Shown here: positions 33,809-44,744 of the stretch, piece by piece
Numbering within the stretch: the stretch's first letter is position 1
Layout of the letters: the number at the start of each line of letters is the position of its first letter
Assembly: GCA_003290165.1 (NCBI GenBank)
Contig: QNQO01008317.1
Span: forward strand, 1 to 64,000
Length of the DNA: 64,000 nucleotides
Source: Berberis thunbergii
Lineage: Eukaryota; Streptophyta; Magnoliopsida; Ranunculales; Berberidaceae
Reading direction: 5' to 3'
Notes under the pieces: generated by a model
Databases searched by the model: none
Told to the model about the DNA's origin: nothing
What the model saw: only the letters and a program-made list of their open reading frames with translations
Program-made: the position numbers and the translations under genes

Positions 33809-34646
33809 ATACAACACATTAAGACCATGCCATTCTTATCAGATGCCTACTGATTAAACCAGCATCTACTAGAGATGGGAACTCTCCTCTTGTTGTATAC
33901 ATGGACCTTTTTAATTGTTCGGAGTTCAGGAAGCCACTTTTTCTAGGTATTAACTACCGCAAATTTGGAATCAGACCTGTGTTCAAAGGTTCCACATGGA
34001 TATGCAAAAGGTCATACATACATAATCCATGCCTTGACTTCCATATACTCACTACAAAAAAATTTGAAATCAGCGAAACGGCTAAAAACCGTCACTGATT
34101 GAGCTAAAACCGTAGCTAAAAGACATCAGTGACGGCACAACAACCGTCGCTATCCCGTAGCCACATTTATCGTCGCTATTTGATTCAGCGACGGCAAAAT
34201 AGTATTAGCCACGGAATAAAACCGTCGCTAAAGTGTAAAACATCCGTCGCTAACTGATTTTTTTTAAAAAAAAATTAAATATTTTTATATTAGCGACGGC
34301 AATTTGGCCGTGGCTAACAAATTTTTTAAAAAAAATTTAACATTATTTTATATTAGCGACGGCATTTTGGCCGTGGCTAACAGATTTTTTTTTAAAAAAA
34401 TTAACATTATTTTTATATTAGCGACGACATTTTAGCCGTAACTAACTGATTTTTTTTAAAAAAATTAATATTATTTTTATATTAGCGACGGCATTTTAGC
34501 CGTGGCTAATTGATTTTTTTTTTAATTTAATATTATTTATTTTTTTAGCGACGGGCATTTTGCCGTGGCTAAATGGTTTTTTTTTAATTTACATTATTAT
34601 TATATTAGCGACGGCAATTTTTTAAATTTACATTATTTTTAAATGG

Positions 34647-34659
<13 letters not shown>

Positions 34660-34684
<25 letters not shown>

Positions 34685-34719
34685 TAAAAGATCAGATTTC
34701 TCTGAGATATCTGAGATTT

Positions 34720-34780
<61 letters not shown>
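34660..34780. repeat. A-runs and (TA)n microsatellite in CACTA element 2
   Basis: TA dinucleotide runs at 34670-34684 and 34736-34778, each preceded by a poly-A stretch. Confidence 0.95.
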
Positions 34781-34782
<2 letters not shown>

Positions 34783-34784
34783 TC

Positions 34785-34960
34785 GGAGATCTCTCCGAGA
34801 TCTGAGATTTCGGATCTCGAGAACTTAGATCTTTGCGATTCTCCGAGATCTCAGATCTCCAAGATATCCGAGATCTCAGGTCTCAAATCTCCGAGATCCG
34901 AGATATCAGAGATCTCAGGTCTCAGATCTCCGAGATGAGAGATCTCAGATCTCCGAGAGA
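34785..34960. repeat. Palindromic GAGATCTCAGATCTCCGAG array
   Basis: Repeated AGATCT/GAGATC/TCCGAGAT words, many self-complementary. The same array occurs in CACTA element 1 at 27575-27920. The plus-strand open frame at 34833-35057 reads arginine, aspartate, leucine and serine repeats from this array. Confidence 0.9.
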
Positions 34961-35274
34961 GAGGCGGCGGATGAAGGGAGCGAAGAGAGAGGCGGTCGGG
35001 ATCGGTGTCGAGGAAGCGGCGGACTTCTCCTCAGTGGGTTTCTTCTCTGGAAGATGAGAGAAAAAAAAAATTTGAGAGAAAATTTTTGTTTAAGTTGGTT
35101 TGTAGAAAAAATTGAAATTTATATAGAGAAAGGTAATTGAAGGGGATTGGTTGTGTTAGTTTCACGCGGATCGAAGACGTGGTTTGGTTTAGTGCGTTGG
35201 ATTGAGCTAAATTTTGGGTGTTATTAACGGTTGAGATGAGATTTCACGCGGATCGGTGATATTTTTTTAAAAAA

Positions 35275-35935
35275 CCAATTAGTATGTCGTCGCTAACCTC
35301 TTTACTGTTTTTTTTTAAAACCAATTAGCGACGGCTACTGTTTTTTTTTTAAAACCAATTAGCGACGGCCTACTTGCCGTGGCTAACCTCTTTAATGTTT
35401 TTTTAAACCAATTAGCGACGGCAATTATGCCGTCACTAACCTCTTGACTGTTTTTTTTAAAAAAAACAATTAGCGACGGCAATTCTGTAATGTTTTTTTC
35501 AAACCAATTAGAGACGGCAATTAAGCCGTCGCTAACCTCTTTAGTTTTTTTTAAACCAATTAGCGTCGCTAACCTCTTTAGTGTATTTTTTTAAACCAAT
35601 TAGCGACGGCAAACCTCTTTACTGTTTTTTTAAAAAAAAAACCAATTAGCAACGGCCTACTTGCCGTCGCTAACCTCTTTAATGTTTTTTTAAACCAATT
35701 AGCGACGACAATTACCTCTTTACTTTTTTTTTAAACCAATTAGCGACGGCTTACTTGTCGTCGCTAACCTCTTTAATGTTTTTTTTAAACCAATTAGCGA
35801 CGGCAATTATGCCATCGCTAACCTCTTTACTGTTTTTTTTAAACCAATTAGCGACGGCAAACCTCTTTACTGTTTTTTTTAAAAAAAAAACCAATTAGCG
35901 ACGGCCTACTTGCCGTCGCTAACCTCTTTAGTTTT
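35275..35935. repeat. Tandem repeat with inverted GCGACGGC/GCCGTCGC pairs
   Basis: Units of roughly 50-75 bp: ACCAATTAGCGACGGC, then GCCGTCGCTAACCTCTTTA and a T-run, about ten copies, some shortened. Each unit can fold into a hairpin. Such subterminal repeats are where CACTA transposase binds in studied elements. Confidence 0.9.
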
Positions 35936-35939
35936 TTAT

Positions 35940-38125
35940 TTTTTTAAACCTCTTATTTGATCTTCTTTGATCTTTTTTATCTGATCTTTTTTGGTCTTAT
36001 TTGATCTGATCTTCTTTGATTTGATCTTCTTTGATCTAATCTTCTTTGATCTAATCTGATCTTATTTGATATTCTTTGATCTGATCTTCTCTGATTTGAT
36101 TAGATTTTCTTTGAACTTCTTTGATTTTCTTTGATGTTCTTTGATCTTTTTTTATCTGAACTTCTTTGATCTTCTTTGGTCTTCTTTGACCTTCTTCGAT
36201 CTTATTTGATATTCTTTGATCTGATCTTCCTTGATCTTCTTTGATCTTCTTTTATCTTTTTTGATCTGATCTTCTTTTATCTTTTTTGATCTGATCTTCT
36301 TTGATCTTCTTTGGTCTTCTTTGATCTTCTTTGATCTTCTTCGATCTTATTTGATATTCTTCGATCTTATATGATATTCTTTGATCTGATCTTCTTCGAT
36401 TTGATCTGATCTGATCTTATTTGATATTCTTTGATCTGATCTTCTTTGATCTGATTTGATATTCTTTGAACTTCTTTGATCTTCTTTGATTTTCTTTGAT
36501 CTTTTTTATCTGATCTTCTTTGGTCTTCTTTGATCTTCTTCGATCTTATTTGATATTCTTTGATCTGATCTTCCTTGATCTTCTCTGATCTTCTTTGATC
36601 TTCTTTTATCTTTTTTGATATGATCTTCTTTGGTCTTCTTTGATCTTCTTCGATCTGATCTTCTTTGATTTGATCTTCTTTGATCTGATCTTTTTTTATC
36701 TGATCTGATCTTTTTTATCTTCTTTGATCTTATTTGATATTCTTTGATCTGATCTTCTCTGATCTTCTTTGATTTTCTTTGAACTTCTTTGATCTTCTTT
36801 GATCTTTTTTGATCTGATCTTTTTTGGTCTTCTTTGATCTTCTTCGATCTTATTTGATATTCTTTGATCTGATCTTCCTTGATCTTCTCTGATATTCTTT
36901 GATCTTCTTTGAATTCTTTGATCTTCTTGGATCTTCATTGATCTTCTTTTATCTTTTTTGATCTGATATTCTTTGGTCTTCTTTGATCTTCTTTGATCTT
37001 CTTCGATCTTATTTGATATTCTTTGATCTGATCTTCTCTGGTCTTATTTGATATTCTTTGAACTACTTTGATTTTCTTTGATCTTATCTGGTTTTCTTTG
37101 ATCTGATCTGATCTTCTTTGAACTTCTCTGATCTTATTTGATTTTCTTTGATCTTTTTTATCTGGTCTGATCTGATCTTCTTTGATCTGATCTTTTTTAT
37201 CTGATCTTATTTGGTCTTCTTTGATCTTATTTGATCTGATATTCTTTGATCTTCTTTGATATGATCTGATCTTATTTGATTTTATTTGATCTTCTTTGGT
37301 CTAATTTGATCTGATCTTCTTTGATCTGATATTTTTTTATCTGATCTTCTTTGGTCTTCTTTGATCTGATATTCTTTGATCTTCTTTGATCTGATCTTCA
37401 TTGATCTAATATTCTTTGATCTACTTTTAACTTCTTTGATCTTTTTTGATCTGATCTGATTTAATCTAATCTCTTTGATCTACTTTTAACTTCTTTGATC
37501 TTCTTTGATCTGATCTGATCTTATCTTATCTTTTTTTTTTATCTTCTTTGATCTAATCTTCTTTGATCTACTTTTAACTTCTTTGATCTTCTTTTAACTT
37601 CTTTGATCTGATATTCTTTGATCTTCTTTGATCTGATCTGATATTCTTTGATCTGATCTGATCTGATTTTCTTTGATCTAATCTGATCTACTTTGATCTA
37701 ATCTTCTGTGATATTCTTTTAACTTATTTGATTTGATCTTCTTTTATCTTCTTTGATCTTCTATGATCTTGTTTGATCTGATCTGATCTTATTTGATCTT
37801 CTTAGATATTTTTTTTATCTGATCTTCCTTGATCTAATCTTCTTTGATCTTTTCTGATATTCTTTGATCTGATCTGATCTTCTTTGAATTTCTTTGATCT
37901 GATCTTTTTTTATCTTCTTTGATATTCTTTTATCTGATCTAATTTGATCTGATCTGATCTTATTTGATCTTCTCTGATCTTCTTTGAATTTATTTGATCC
38001 GATCTTATCTTCTTTGATCTTTTTAGATCTTCTTTGATCTCATCTGATTTTTTTTATCTGATCTTCTTTTATCTTCTTTGATATGATCTGATTTTTTTAT
38101 TTGATCATCTTTTATCTTCTTTTTA
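35940..38125. repeat. 2.2-kb degenerate GATCTTCTTT / GATCTGATCT array
   Basis: More than two hundred 5-10-base words built from TTTGATCT, TCTTTGATC and TGATCTGATC, with no long period. The plus strand is pyrimidine-rich and the minus strand purine-rich. Minus-strand open frames (such as 36696-36938) encode only lysine, aspartate, glutamine and arginine repeats and are artefacts. It lies between the left and right subterminal repeats of CACTA element 2 and is absent from CACTA element 1. Confidence 0.95.
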
Positions 38126-38427
38126 TTCGAAAATGTGTTATTGGAGATTTTATCCAGTTTATAAATATATAGCTATTTTGCTTTATATAATTTAAAAAAA
38201 AAATTCACATTTAGCTACGGTATTTTGACCGTAGCTAACAAAAAAATAATTTGTAAACATTAGCTACGGCCCTAGTGTCGTCGCTATATTGTTTTCTTAA
38301 AAAAAAAAAATTTAAATGACATTAGCTACGGTATTTAGACCGTGGCTAACAAAAAAAAATTGTAAACATTAGCTACGGCCTTAGTGTCATCGCTAATATA
38401 AAAATTTTAATATAAAAAAAAAAGTTT

Positions 38428-38490
38428 CATTGGCGAGATTCGAACACGGGTCGCCTAGGTGAAAACTAAGTCTCCTAACCGGGCTGGACA
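38428..38490 (-). other. tRNA-Glu(TTC)-like sequence, copy 1
   Basis: On the minus strand: D-arm-like GTCCAGCCCGGTTAGG, anticodon stem-loop CTTAG-TTTTCAC-CTAGG with TTC in the anticodon position, and T-arm GTGTTCGAATC, ending CGCCAATG. The 5' acceptor strand is not visible and the T stem is mismatched, so it is a tRNA-derived relic, not a working gene. Confidence 0.6.
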
Positions 38491-38678
38491 AAAATGTGTT
38501 ATTGGTGATTTTATCTAGTTTATAAATATATCGCGATTTTGCTTTATATAATTTAAAAACAAAAATTCACATTTAGCTACGGTATTTTGACCGTAGCTAA
38601 CAAAAAAAAAAACTGTAAACATTAGCTACGGCCCTAGTGTCGTCGCTAATATAAAACTTTTAATATATAAAAAAATTT

Positions 38679-38740
38679 CATTGGCGGGATTCGAACCCAG
38701 GTCGCCTAGGTGAAAACTAGGTCTCCTATTGGGATGGACG
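38679..38740 (-). other. tRNA-Glu(TTC)-like sequence, copy 2
   Basis: Second copy in the next cassette. It has a better T arm (CTGGGTTCGAATCCCG) and anticodon stem CCTAG-TTTTCAC-CTAGG, but a degraded D arm (GTCCATCCCAATAGG). The 5' acceptor strand is again missing. Confidence 0.6.
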
Positions 38741-38774
38741 AAAATGTGTTATTAGTAATTTTATCCAGTTTCTA

Positions 38775-39690
38775 AATATATAGCGATTTTGCTTTATATA
38801 ATTTTTAAAAAAAATTCATATTTAGCTACGGTATTTTGACCGTAGCTAACAAATTTTTTTTTTGTAAACATTAGCTACGGCCCTAGTGCCGTCGCTATAT
38901 TGTTTTCTTAAATTTTTTTTAAAAAAAATGACATTAGCTACGATATTTGGGCCGTGGCTAACAAAAAAATTTGTAAACATTAGCTACGGTCTTAGTGCCG
39001 TCGCTATATTGTTTTCTTATAATTTTTTTTTAAAAATCACAAAAACATTTCTAAACATTAGCTACGGCTGTATTGCCATCGCTAAGTTGTTTTGTTATAT
39101 ATTTTTTTAAATCACATTAGCGACGGTATGTGGACCGTAGCTAACAAATTTTTTTTCTAAACTTAGCTACGGCCCGCGTGCCGTCGCTAAGGTGTTTTCC
39201 TATAATTTTTTTTTAAAATCACAAAAACATTTCTAAACATTAGCTACGGCTGTATTGCCGTCGCTAAGTTGTTTTGTTATATTTTTTTAAATAAAAATCA
39301 CATTAGCTACGGCCCTCCTGCCGTCGCTAAGGTGTTTTCCTATAATTTTTTTTAAAAAAATCATAAAAATATTTCTAAACATTAGCTACGGCTGTATTGC
39401 CGTCGCTAAGTTGTTTTGTTATATTTTTTTAAAAAAAAATCACATTAGCGACGGTATGTGGACCGTAGCTAACAAAATTTTTTTCTAAACCTTAGCTATG
39501 GCCAAAGTGTCGTCGCTAAGTTGTTTTGTTATATTTAAAAAAAAATCACATTAGCTACGGTCTGAATGTCGTCGCTAATCCTCGTACTAGCGACGGTTTT
39601 AAACCGTCGCAAAACGGTTAGCGACGGTTATTTTAATTTATGTACCGAAACCGTGGCAGAAACCATAGCGACGGTTTTTTAAAACCGTCG
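38775..39690. repeat. Right subterminal repeats of CACTA element 2
   Basis: Around a dozen units of TTAGCTACGG(C/T)..T(G/T)CCGTCGCTAA separated by T-runs and TGTTTTG(T/C)TAT blocks, in both orientations. Confidence 0.92.
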
Positions 39691-39717
39691 CTAATTTTGG
39701 TTTTTTTTGTAGTGACT

Positions 39718-40640
39718 ATATGAATGTCTTTTAGAACACACAAAAAGCTTTTAGAGAGATTGATGATTTAGTTGTAGAAAATCCATCCAAAGAATTCAAT
39801 TTCAAGAGTCGGTTAGGCCGGATCCTTTTGGGGAAGAAAAATGTATCGTAGTGAAAGAACAAACAACAAAGAAGGAATTGAAGAGAGAAACAATAGAACA
39901 GGTAACTAGCTTTGGCTAGTCCCAAAGGAGCTAGGCACAACAAAGCTCTTATCATCAATCTCTTTACTTGCAGTGCCTGGGTTTCGTGCTAGGCACCGAC
40001 CTATTTATTCATAGCAAATTTTGCTGCAGACTTAGCAATACATTTTCATCAAGATGAACAGAGATGAACATGTAGTCCAAGCAGCTTAAGTTTCATTTGC
40101 CAACAAGTGATAACATGTACCCTGATAAATTAAGGAGTGAATACTGATTGTTGCAAAAAAGACAGCCTTTCTCTTCCTAAAGAAGCTCTCCTTGTCAAAA
40201 TTTTGTGTTTGTGTCAAACATTCAATACAAAGAAAGAAAGATATATAGAAGTAGCTAGGAGGATCAAGATCATGAAAAGAAGAATCTTCGCCACCGCAAG
40301 GTAGAAATTGAGTTTCATGAAAACACAGCCACACACAAAAAAAAGTCGACTCTTTCTTACTTGGATTAGGTGAAAGCAGGTTTGCGCTTAATGGGATATC
40401 CATGGCATAACCTTCTGCAGCCTCCAGCATATGCCAAAGCTTCATGCATGGAATCATTCCATCTTTTTGGACTTAGAGGCGATTTGGGGGATTTAGGGGC
40501 TCTTTTGTCCATATTTCTAAAATTATTTTTAGGCCATTAGATTGATCTCGCAAGAGATCTGAGACGCTCAAACTAGGTCTCTCATCACCTTGGGTTTCCT
40601 GACGCAGAACCTCGGGCGAGGCAACTAAACCTGCTCCCCG
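39718..40640. other. Intergenic, possible broken minus-strand exon
   Basis: A minus-strand stretch near 40370-40457 reads MKLWHMLEAAEGYAMDIPLS and is followed by a GTAAGAAAG donor-like site. It could be a first exon cut off by the LINE, but I do not recognise it. Otherwise nothing found. Confidence 0.25.
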
Positions 40641-40644
40641 TTCG

Positions 40645-42150
40645 TTCTTGCAAGCTTTGGGAGTGATGAAGAAAGTTGTCATTGACAGAGAACGGCTAGA
40701 AAAAAAAACCCGTTTTCAAAAAGAAGGCAACCCTGCTATCTCGCTAACAAAATTGGATGCCTCCCAACTTGATAGACATGCTGAAAAGTTTATCATGGTG
40801 CTCAAGTTTTCTAATTATCGACCTGCTTTGGAAGCCATTTGGGAAACCATTCACAGTTTTGGGGCCTTAATGGAGACTTTACAATGGGGTTGCTTGACCC
40901 TAGACATGTGATTGTGAGATTTCATTCAAAAGAAGAAGTGAACAAAGCCCTATCACGTGAATCTTTCTTGATCTGTGGAGTGAAGTTTAAAGCCTTCCGT
41001 TGGCATCAAGGATTCAGCCAAAAGGCTGATCCGGTTCAGGTTCCTCTTTGAATTGATTTACCAGGCCTTCCGCTTCAATATTTTCATCTTGTGTTTCTTG
41101 AGGAGGTAGGAGGATCCATTGGTACTTTTTTATGAATAGAAGAGAGTACCCAATGTTATACAAAGCCTAGGAATGCAGGGATATGTGTGGAGATGAATCT
41201 TTCGATGCCATTCCCACCCAAAATCTGGATTGACACCTCGGGTAGTAATGGTTTCTGGCAAAAGCCCATCTATCCGAGTTTCAAATATTGTGAACATTGT
41301 TTTATGATCGGGCATCAAGATTCGTACTGTAGAAAACTCCTTGGTCTAAAAAGGGTTCAACCCTCGACAACTTGGGATCATCTAAGGTGAACCGGGTTAC
41401 GAAGGATGCTACAATCATAAAAACAACGAAAACAAGTTTTCAAGCCTGTGAACAAACAATCTAATGTCCCTATGACGGATGGGGGTGGAATAATATTGGT
41501 GCTAAAAATTTGAATGGCAAAGAAGTTCTTGATGAACAAGGAAAGGAGGACGGTTTGGAGCAAGTAAATGATAATAGACACAAAACTTCTTCTTCTGGAA
41601 CTATAATTCCTAATGATAACAGGAACGTGGGGGTTATAGGGACTGAAATACTTAACGCCAGTCACGATGAAGAATAGCTTGGCTGCCTTGATGGTAGAAG
41701 ACGGTGAAGTGGATAAAACAGCAAGCATGGGACGATCAGCAGGAGGTACTCCAGACAGCAAGGAGATCAAACACTTTGGTAGTTTGACACTCAAGGCATT
41801 GTTGGAGGCGGGATACTCAATTACTGGAGCAAAGAAGGCGTTGATGAATTCGAGCTCTCCATAAAAAAATTTGGGAGAGCGCCTATGTGCAAGGTTCCAT
41901 TTGATGATTCATCGATGTGGTGAATAGGCAATTTCAAAAGAAAAGAATGGTGAAGTTGATAAACAAGACATTCTTTCAAGCAGAGGTGTAAACGAAGGTG
42001 TAGGGGTGAGGATTTTGAAAAGAGAAGGTTCCTCAGATAATGAAGGTGAAGACAAGGCCAAACAGGTCCCGAAGACAGGATACCACTCAGATGATGCAAA
42101 ATCCAAGAAGTCGAGAAGGTCTGAAACAGATCTTTTTATTTTTTAAGCTC
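40645..42150 (+). pseudogene. L1-type LINE ORF1 remnant (DUF4283-like, zinc knuckle)
   Basis: Frames in order read a DUF4283-type region (FIMVLKFSNYRPALEAIWET, MGLLDPRHVIVRFHSKEEV, FKAFRWHQGF; 40790-41030), a IDLPGLPLQYF stretch (41052-41085), a CVEMNLSMPFP region (about 41190-41215) and a zinc knuckle CEHCFMIGHQDSYC (about 41294-41335). This is the standard ORF1 order of plant L1 LINEs, which encodes an RNA-binding protein. Several stops and frameshifts are present. A charged tail runs to about 42150. Confidence 0.85.
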
Positions 42151-42214
42151 GCATGGGATGAGATGGAGATGCACCAGATATAGTTGTTTCTGACGATTGA
42201 CAAAATTATGTTCT

Positions 42215-43390
42215 AGAATGCTCAGAGTGTTGGTAATAGGGCAATCCGATGTAGGTTTAAAAATCTTGTTAAAGACTTTAAGGTCAGGCTTTTGGCAATA
42301 GCAGAACCAATGATTACTGTAGAGAGATATATGGAGATCAGAAGTAAAATTTGTCTTCCTTTGTTTACTTCAAATGAAGAATGCGGTGAGAAAATATGGG
42401 TGTTTTGGGATAATGACTTGCAAGTGGATGTTGTGAACAATTTTGATCAAAGCATCCATTGCAAGGTGATGGTGTTGAGTACGGGTCATTCTTTTTTGTT
42501 TCTTTTGTATATGCTAAGTGTACCTTGCAGGAGAGACGGGTCCTTTGGGAGTATTTGGAAATTTTCGAATTGTGTTTGTCGGAGCCCTGATTGGTAGGTG
42601 GTGACTTTAATGTCATCCTAGAGGGATCAAAAAAATTATGAGGAATGTATCCTATTTTTCCGCCATGGAGAAGTTTGCCAGTTGTATCTCTACTTGTGGT
42701 CTTCTTGAGCTTGGATTTGTTGGTCCTAAGTACACATGGGGATAACAGGATGTGGGCTAGGTTGGACAAATTTATGGTCAATTTGGAATGGATGACAGCA
42801 ATGCAGAACACAGGGTAGTGCGTCTTTTGAGAACCTGTTCGAATCATGCGCCATTATTAATTTCCATTCCTGTGACGAGAAGGGCATGTATGTTTCCATT
42901 TAGATTTCAAAGAATGTGAACTACTCATGGTGAATTCCTTAATTTTGTTGATAGTCAGTAGAATCTAACTTGCCCATGTTTGGGGGCCATGGAACGGGTG
43001 AGTTTTAAACTAAAAAATATGAGATTAAAACTCAAGTCTTGGAATTATGTGGTTTCGATATATATATTTAGTAATTTGAGAAGGCTTGAAGATGAGATTC
43101 AACAGTTGGAGTTCAGCTTCCTCCAAGGATGGGATGTAAATGATAGTGTTAATTTGAATAAGTGTCAGGCAGAATATAAATTATCTTTAGCAAAGGAAGA
43201 AATTTATTGAAAGCAAAAATTTGGGGAAAATGAATTAAAATAAGGGGATGCATGTACAAAGTTTTTTTTCACCTCGGTAAAAGCCAAGCAAAAAAAAAGG
43301 TTAATTACAGAGACATCGAGACCAAATGGGGTTCAGATTACGGACCCTAAGGATATTTTGTTGGAAACTAATAATTTTTTCTAACACTTG
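42215..43390 (+). pseudogene. L1-type LINE ORF2 remnant, endonuclease part
   Basis: Reads WNAQSVGNRAIRCRFKNLVK with LLAIAEPM (endonuclease N-terminus), WVFWDND, QSIHCKVM, then ELGFVGPKYTW-like and RLDKF blocks, VRLLRTCSNHAPLLIS (the endonuclease SDHAP-type motif, here NHAP), FRFQRMWT-like, and LKNMRLKLKSWN. It stops near EGDACTKFFFTSVKAKQKK (about 43243-43300), where L1 ORF2 should lead into reverse transcriptase. Multiple stops break it. The reverse transcriptase domain is not found. Confidence 0.85.
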
Positions 43391-43437
43391 ATGACATCTG
43401 AGTGGTGTAGAAAAATCAAGAACTTCTAGATTGTATT

Positions 43438-44070
43438 CCCCAAATTATAGTGTTCTTGACTTTTGGCCAACTTATGTGTTCGATCGAGACCAATTCTTAA
43501 ATTCATTAAAAAACAAAAGTTGTAATACTCTGAGTTATCTAATAAACACAACTTGAAAATATTTTGAAATGAGCAAGTTATGGTCATTTTACAAAAGTCG
43601 CGCAAAACTATCCAAAAAATTTATGTTCGCAGAGTGCACTATGAGGTATCTGAAATTCCTATTTGCATTGATTTCCTCGCAGTGCACTCTGCGAACAGAC
43701 ATTTTTTTGGACAATTTTGCACAACTTTAGTAAAATTGTCATAAATTGTTCATTTCAAAACATTTTCAAGTGATTTAAGTTGCATTTATTAGATAACTTA
43801 GAGTACTACAACTTTTGTGTTTTGATCAACTTGAGAATCGGTCTCGATCGAGCACATAAGTAGGCCGAAAATCAGGAATACTATCCCGTTTTCAATGCAA
43901 GACATATTTGCGCGACTATATTAAAATAACCATAACTTTCTCATTTCAAAACATATTGAAGTGATTCAAGTTGGGTTTATTAGATACCTTAGATTACTAC
44001 AACGTTTGTGTTTTGATGAGTTTGAGAATCGGTCTCAAGTGAGGGTTAAAAGTGGTTCGAAAGTTACCAT
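43438..44070. mobile_element. Foldback repeat, about 220-bp inverted arms plus a third direct copy
   Basis: Arms 43438-43665 and 43672-43896 are inverted copies around a ~20-bp loop near 43658-43680, with GCAGAGTGCACT / AGTGCACTCTGC at the tip. The segment 43905-44070 repeats the right arm directly (ATTTCAAAACAT, GATTCAAGTTG, TTATTAGATA, ACTACAAC, GAGAATCGGTCTC). No target duplication or coding sequence seen. Confidence 0.8.
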
Positions 44071-44740
44071 GTTTTTCATTTTTTCGTTTTGAGTTTGGGT
44101 TTGTTTGTTATGTTATTGAGTTTAGTATTAAGGATTTCGTTTGAGAGTTTTCGAGGGAGAGGGAGGAGATTTGCAAGAGATTTGAGTGTGGGGAGAGATT
44201 TGCAAGAGATTTCGAATAGGAGAGGGACGAACCATTGTCGATTTGAATGGTGAGGGGGAAAATGGATGATTTTTGTTTATATAGGTGGTGTGAGAAAGAA
44301 AGTAGCTGGTGTGGGAAAGTAGAATAATGTGATAGAAAGGAAATGGTGGTGTGGAGTAGTCGCTGCCAAAGAGAATAGGTAACACCTTTTGGCCTAGCTA
44401 GTAATTAAGATGTGAGTCAAGAATTTCCTAAATTTTCATTTGTATGAAGTCATGGTTATGAACTAATGTGAAAATAAGTTGAAATTGGGAGTTTTGATGT
44501 ACTACTTGCAACTTTCGAAATTAAGAAATTTGTGAATCAAAATACGAGAATTGCATTACATTTTGAAAAAAAAGGTCAATTCACAATGATAAATACTATC
44601 ATCGCTACATTAAATGATTGAATGATTCTTCATCCTCCATTCAAGTCTATCAAGAAATGTCCTTACATTCTGTTTAATTAATTATTTATTTATGTTAGAA
44701 ATGTTTTTGAACAAATACAAATTGTTCTTCTATGTCTTTA
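44071..44740. other. Non-coding flank of the kinesin fragment
   Basis: Purine-rich repeats (GGGAGAGATTTGCAAGAGATTT twice near 44165-44210) and AT-rich sequence. Nothing else supported. Confidence 0.4.
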
Positions 44741-44744
44741 CAGT

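Larger units (their letters stand above)
38130..38760. repeat. Tandem cassettes starting AAAATGTGTTATT
   Basis: Units start near 38130, 38491 and 38741. The first two units (361 and 250 bp) each run through TTTTATCCAGTTTATAAATATAT, GCTACGG repeats and a tRNA-like block. The third continues into the right subterminal repeats without a tRNA-like block. Confidence 0.9.
34050..39714. mobile_element. CACTA element 2, non-autonomous, 5.67 kb
   Basis: Left terminus CACTACAAAAAAATTTG and right terminus TTTTTTTTGTAGTG form the CACTA inverted repeat. The flanks are ACT at 34047-34049 and 39715-39717, the expected 3-bp duplication. Subterminal GCGACGGC / GCTACGG repeats fill both ends (34070-34640, 35275-35935 and 38210-39690). 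In between are a TA run, a GAGATC array, a block shared with CACTA element 1 (34940-35270) and a 2.2-kb GATCTTCTTT array. No transposase (TNPD/TNPA-like) frame is present, so it would need proteins from another copy. Confidence 0.95.

Noticed and set aside
34833..35057. 74-codon plus-strand ORF in CACTA element 2
   Set aside because: Most of it reads the GAGATC palindromic array (RDLRSQISE repeats). The frame is not kept in the matching block of CACTA element 1.
36696..36938. 80-codon minus-strand ORF rich in Lys, Asp, Gln, Arg
   Set aside because: It is a direct translation of the GATCTTCTTT array. All frames of that strand give similar charged repeats, and no start context or conservation is visible.
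35275..39690. Regular short repeats that could suggest a CRISPR array
   Set aside because: The repeats are CACTA subterminal repeats in both orientations with AT-rich spacers of uneven length, in a plant genome, with no cas genes.
26982..39714. Search for a CACTA transposase linking both large elements
   Set aside because: No open frame or motif of a transposase was found between or inside them. The elements have separate termini and other transposons lie between.
41378..42847. Several minus-strand ORFs of 65-160 codons
   Set aside because: They are antisense to the LINE ORF1/ORF2 remnants and have no recognisable domains.
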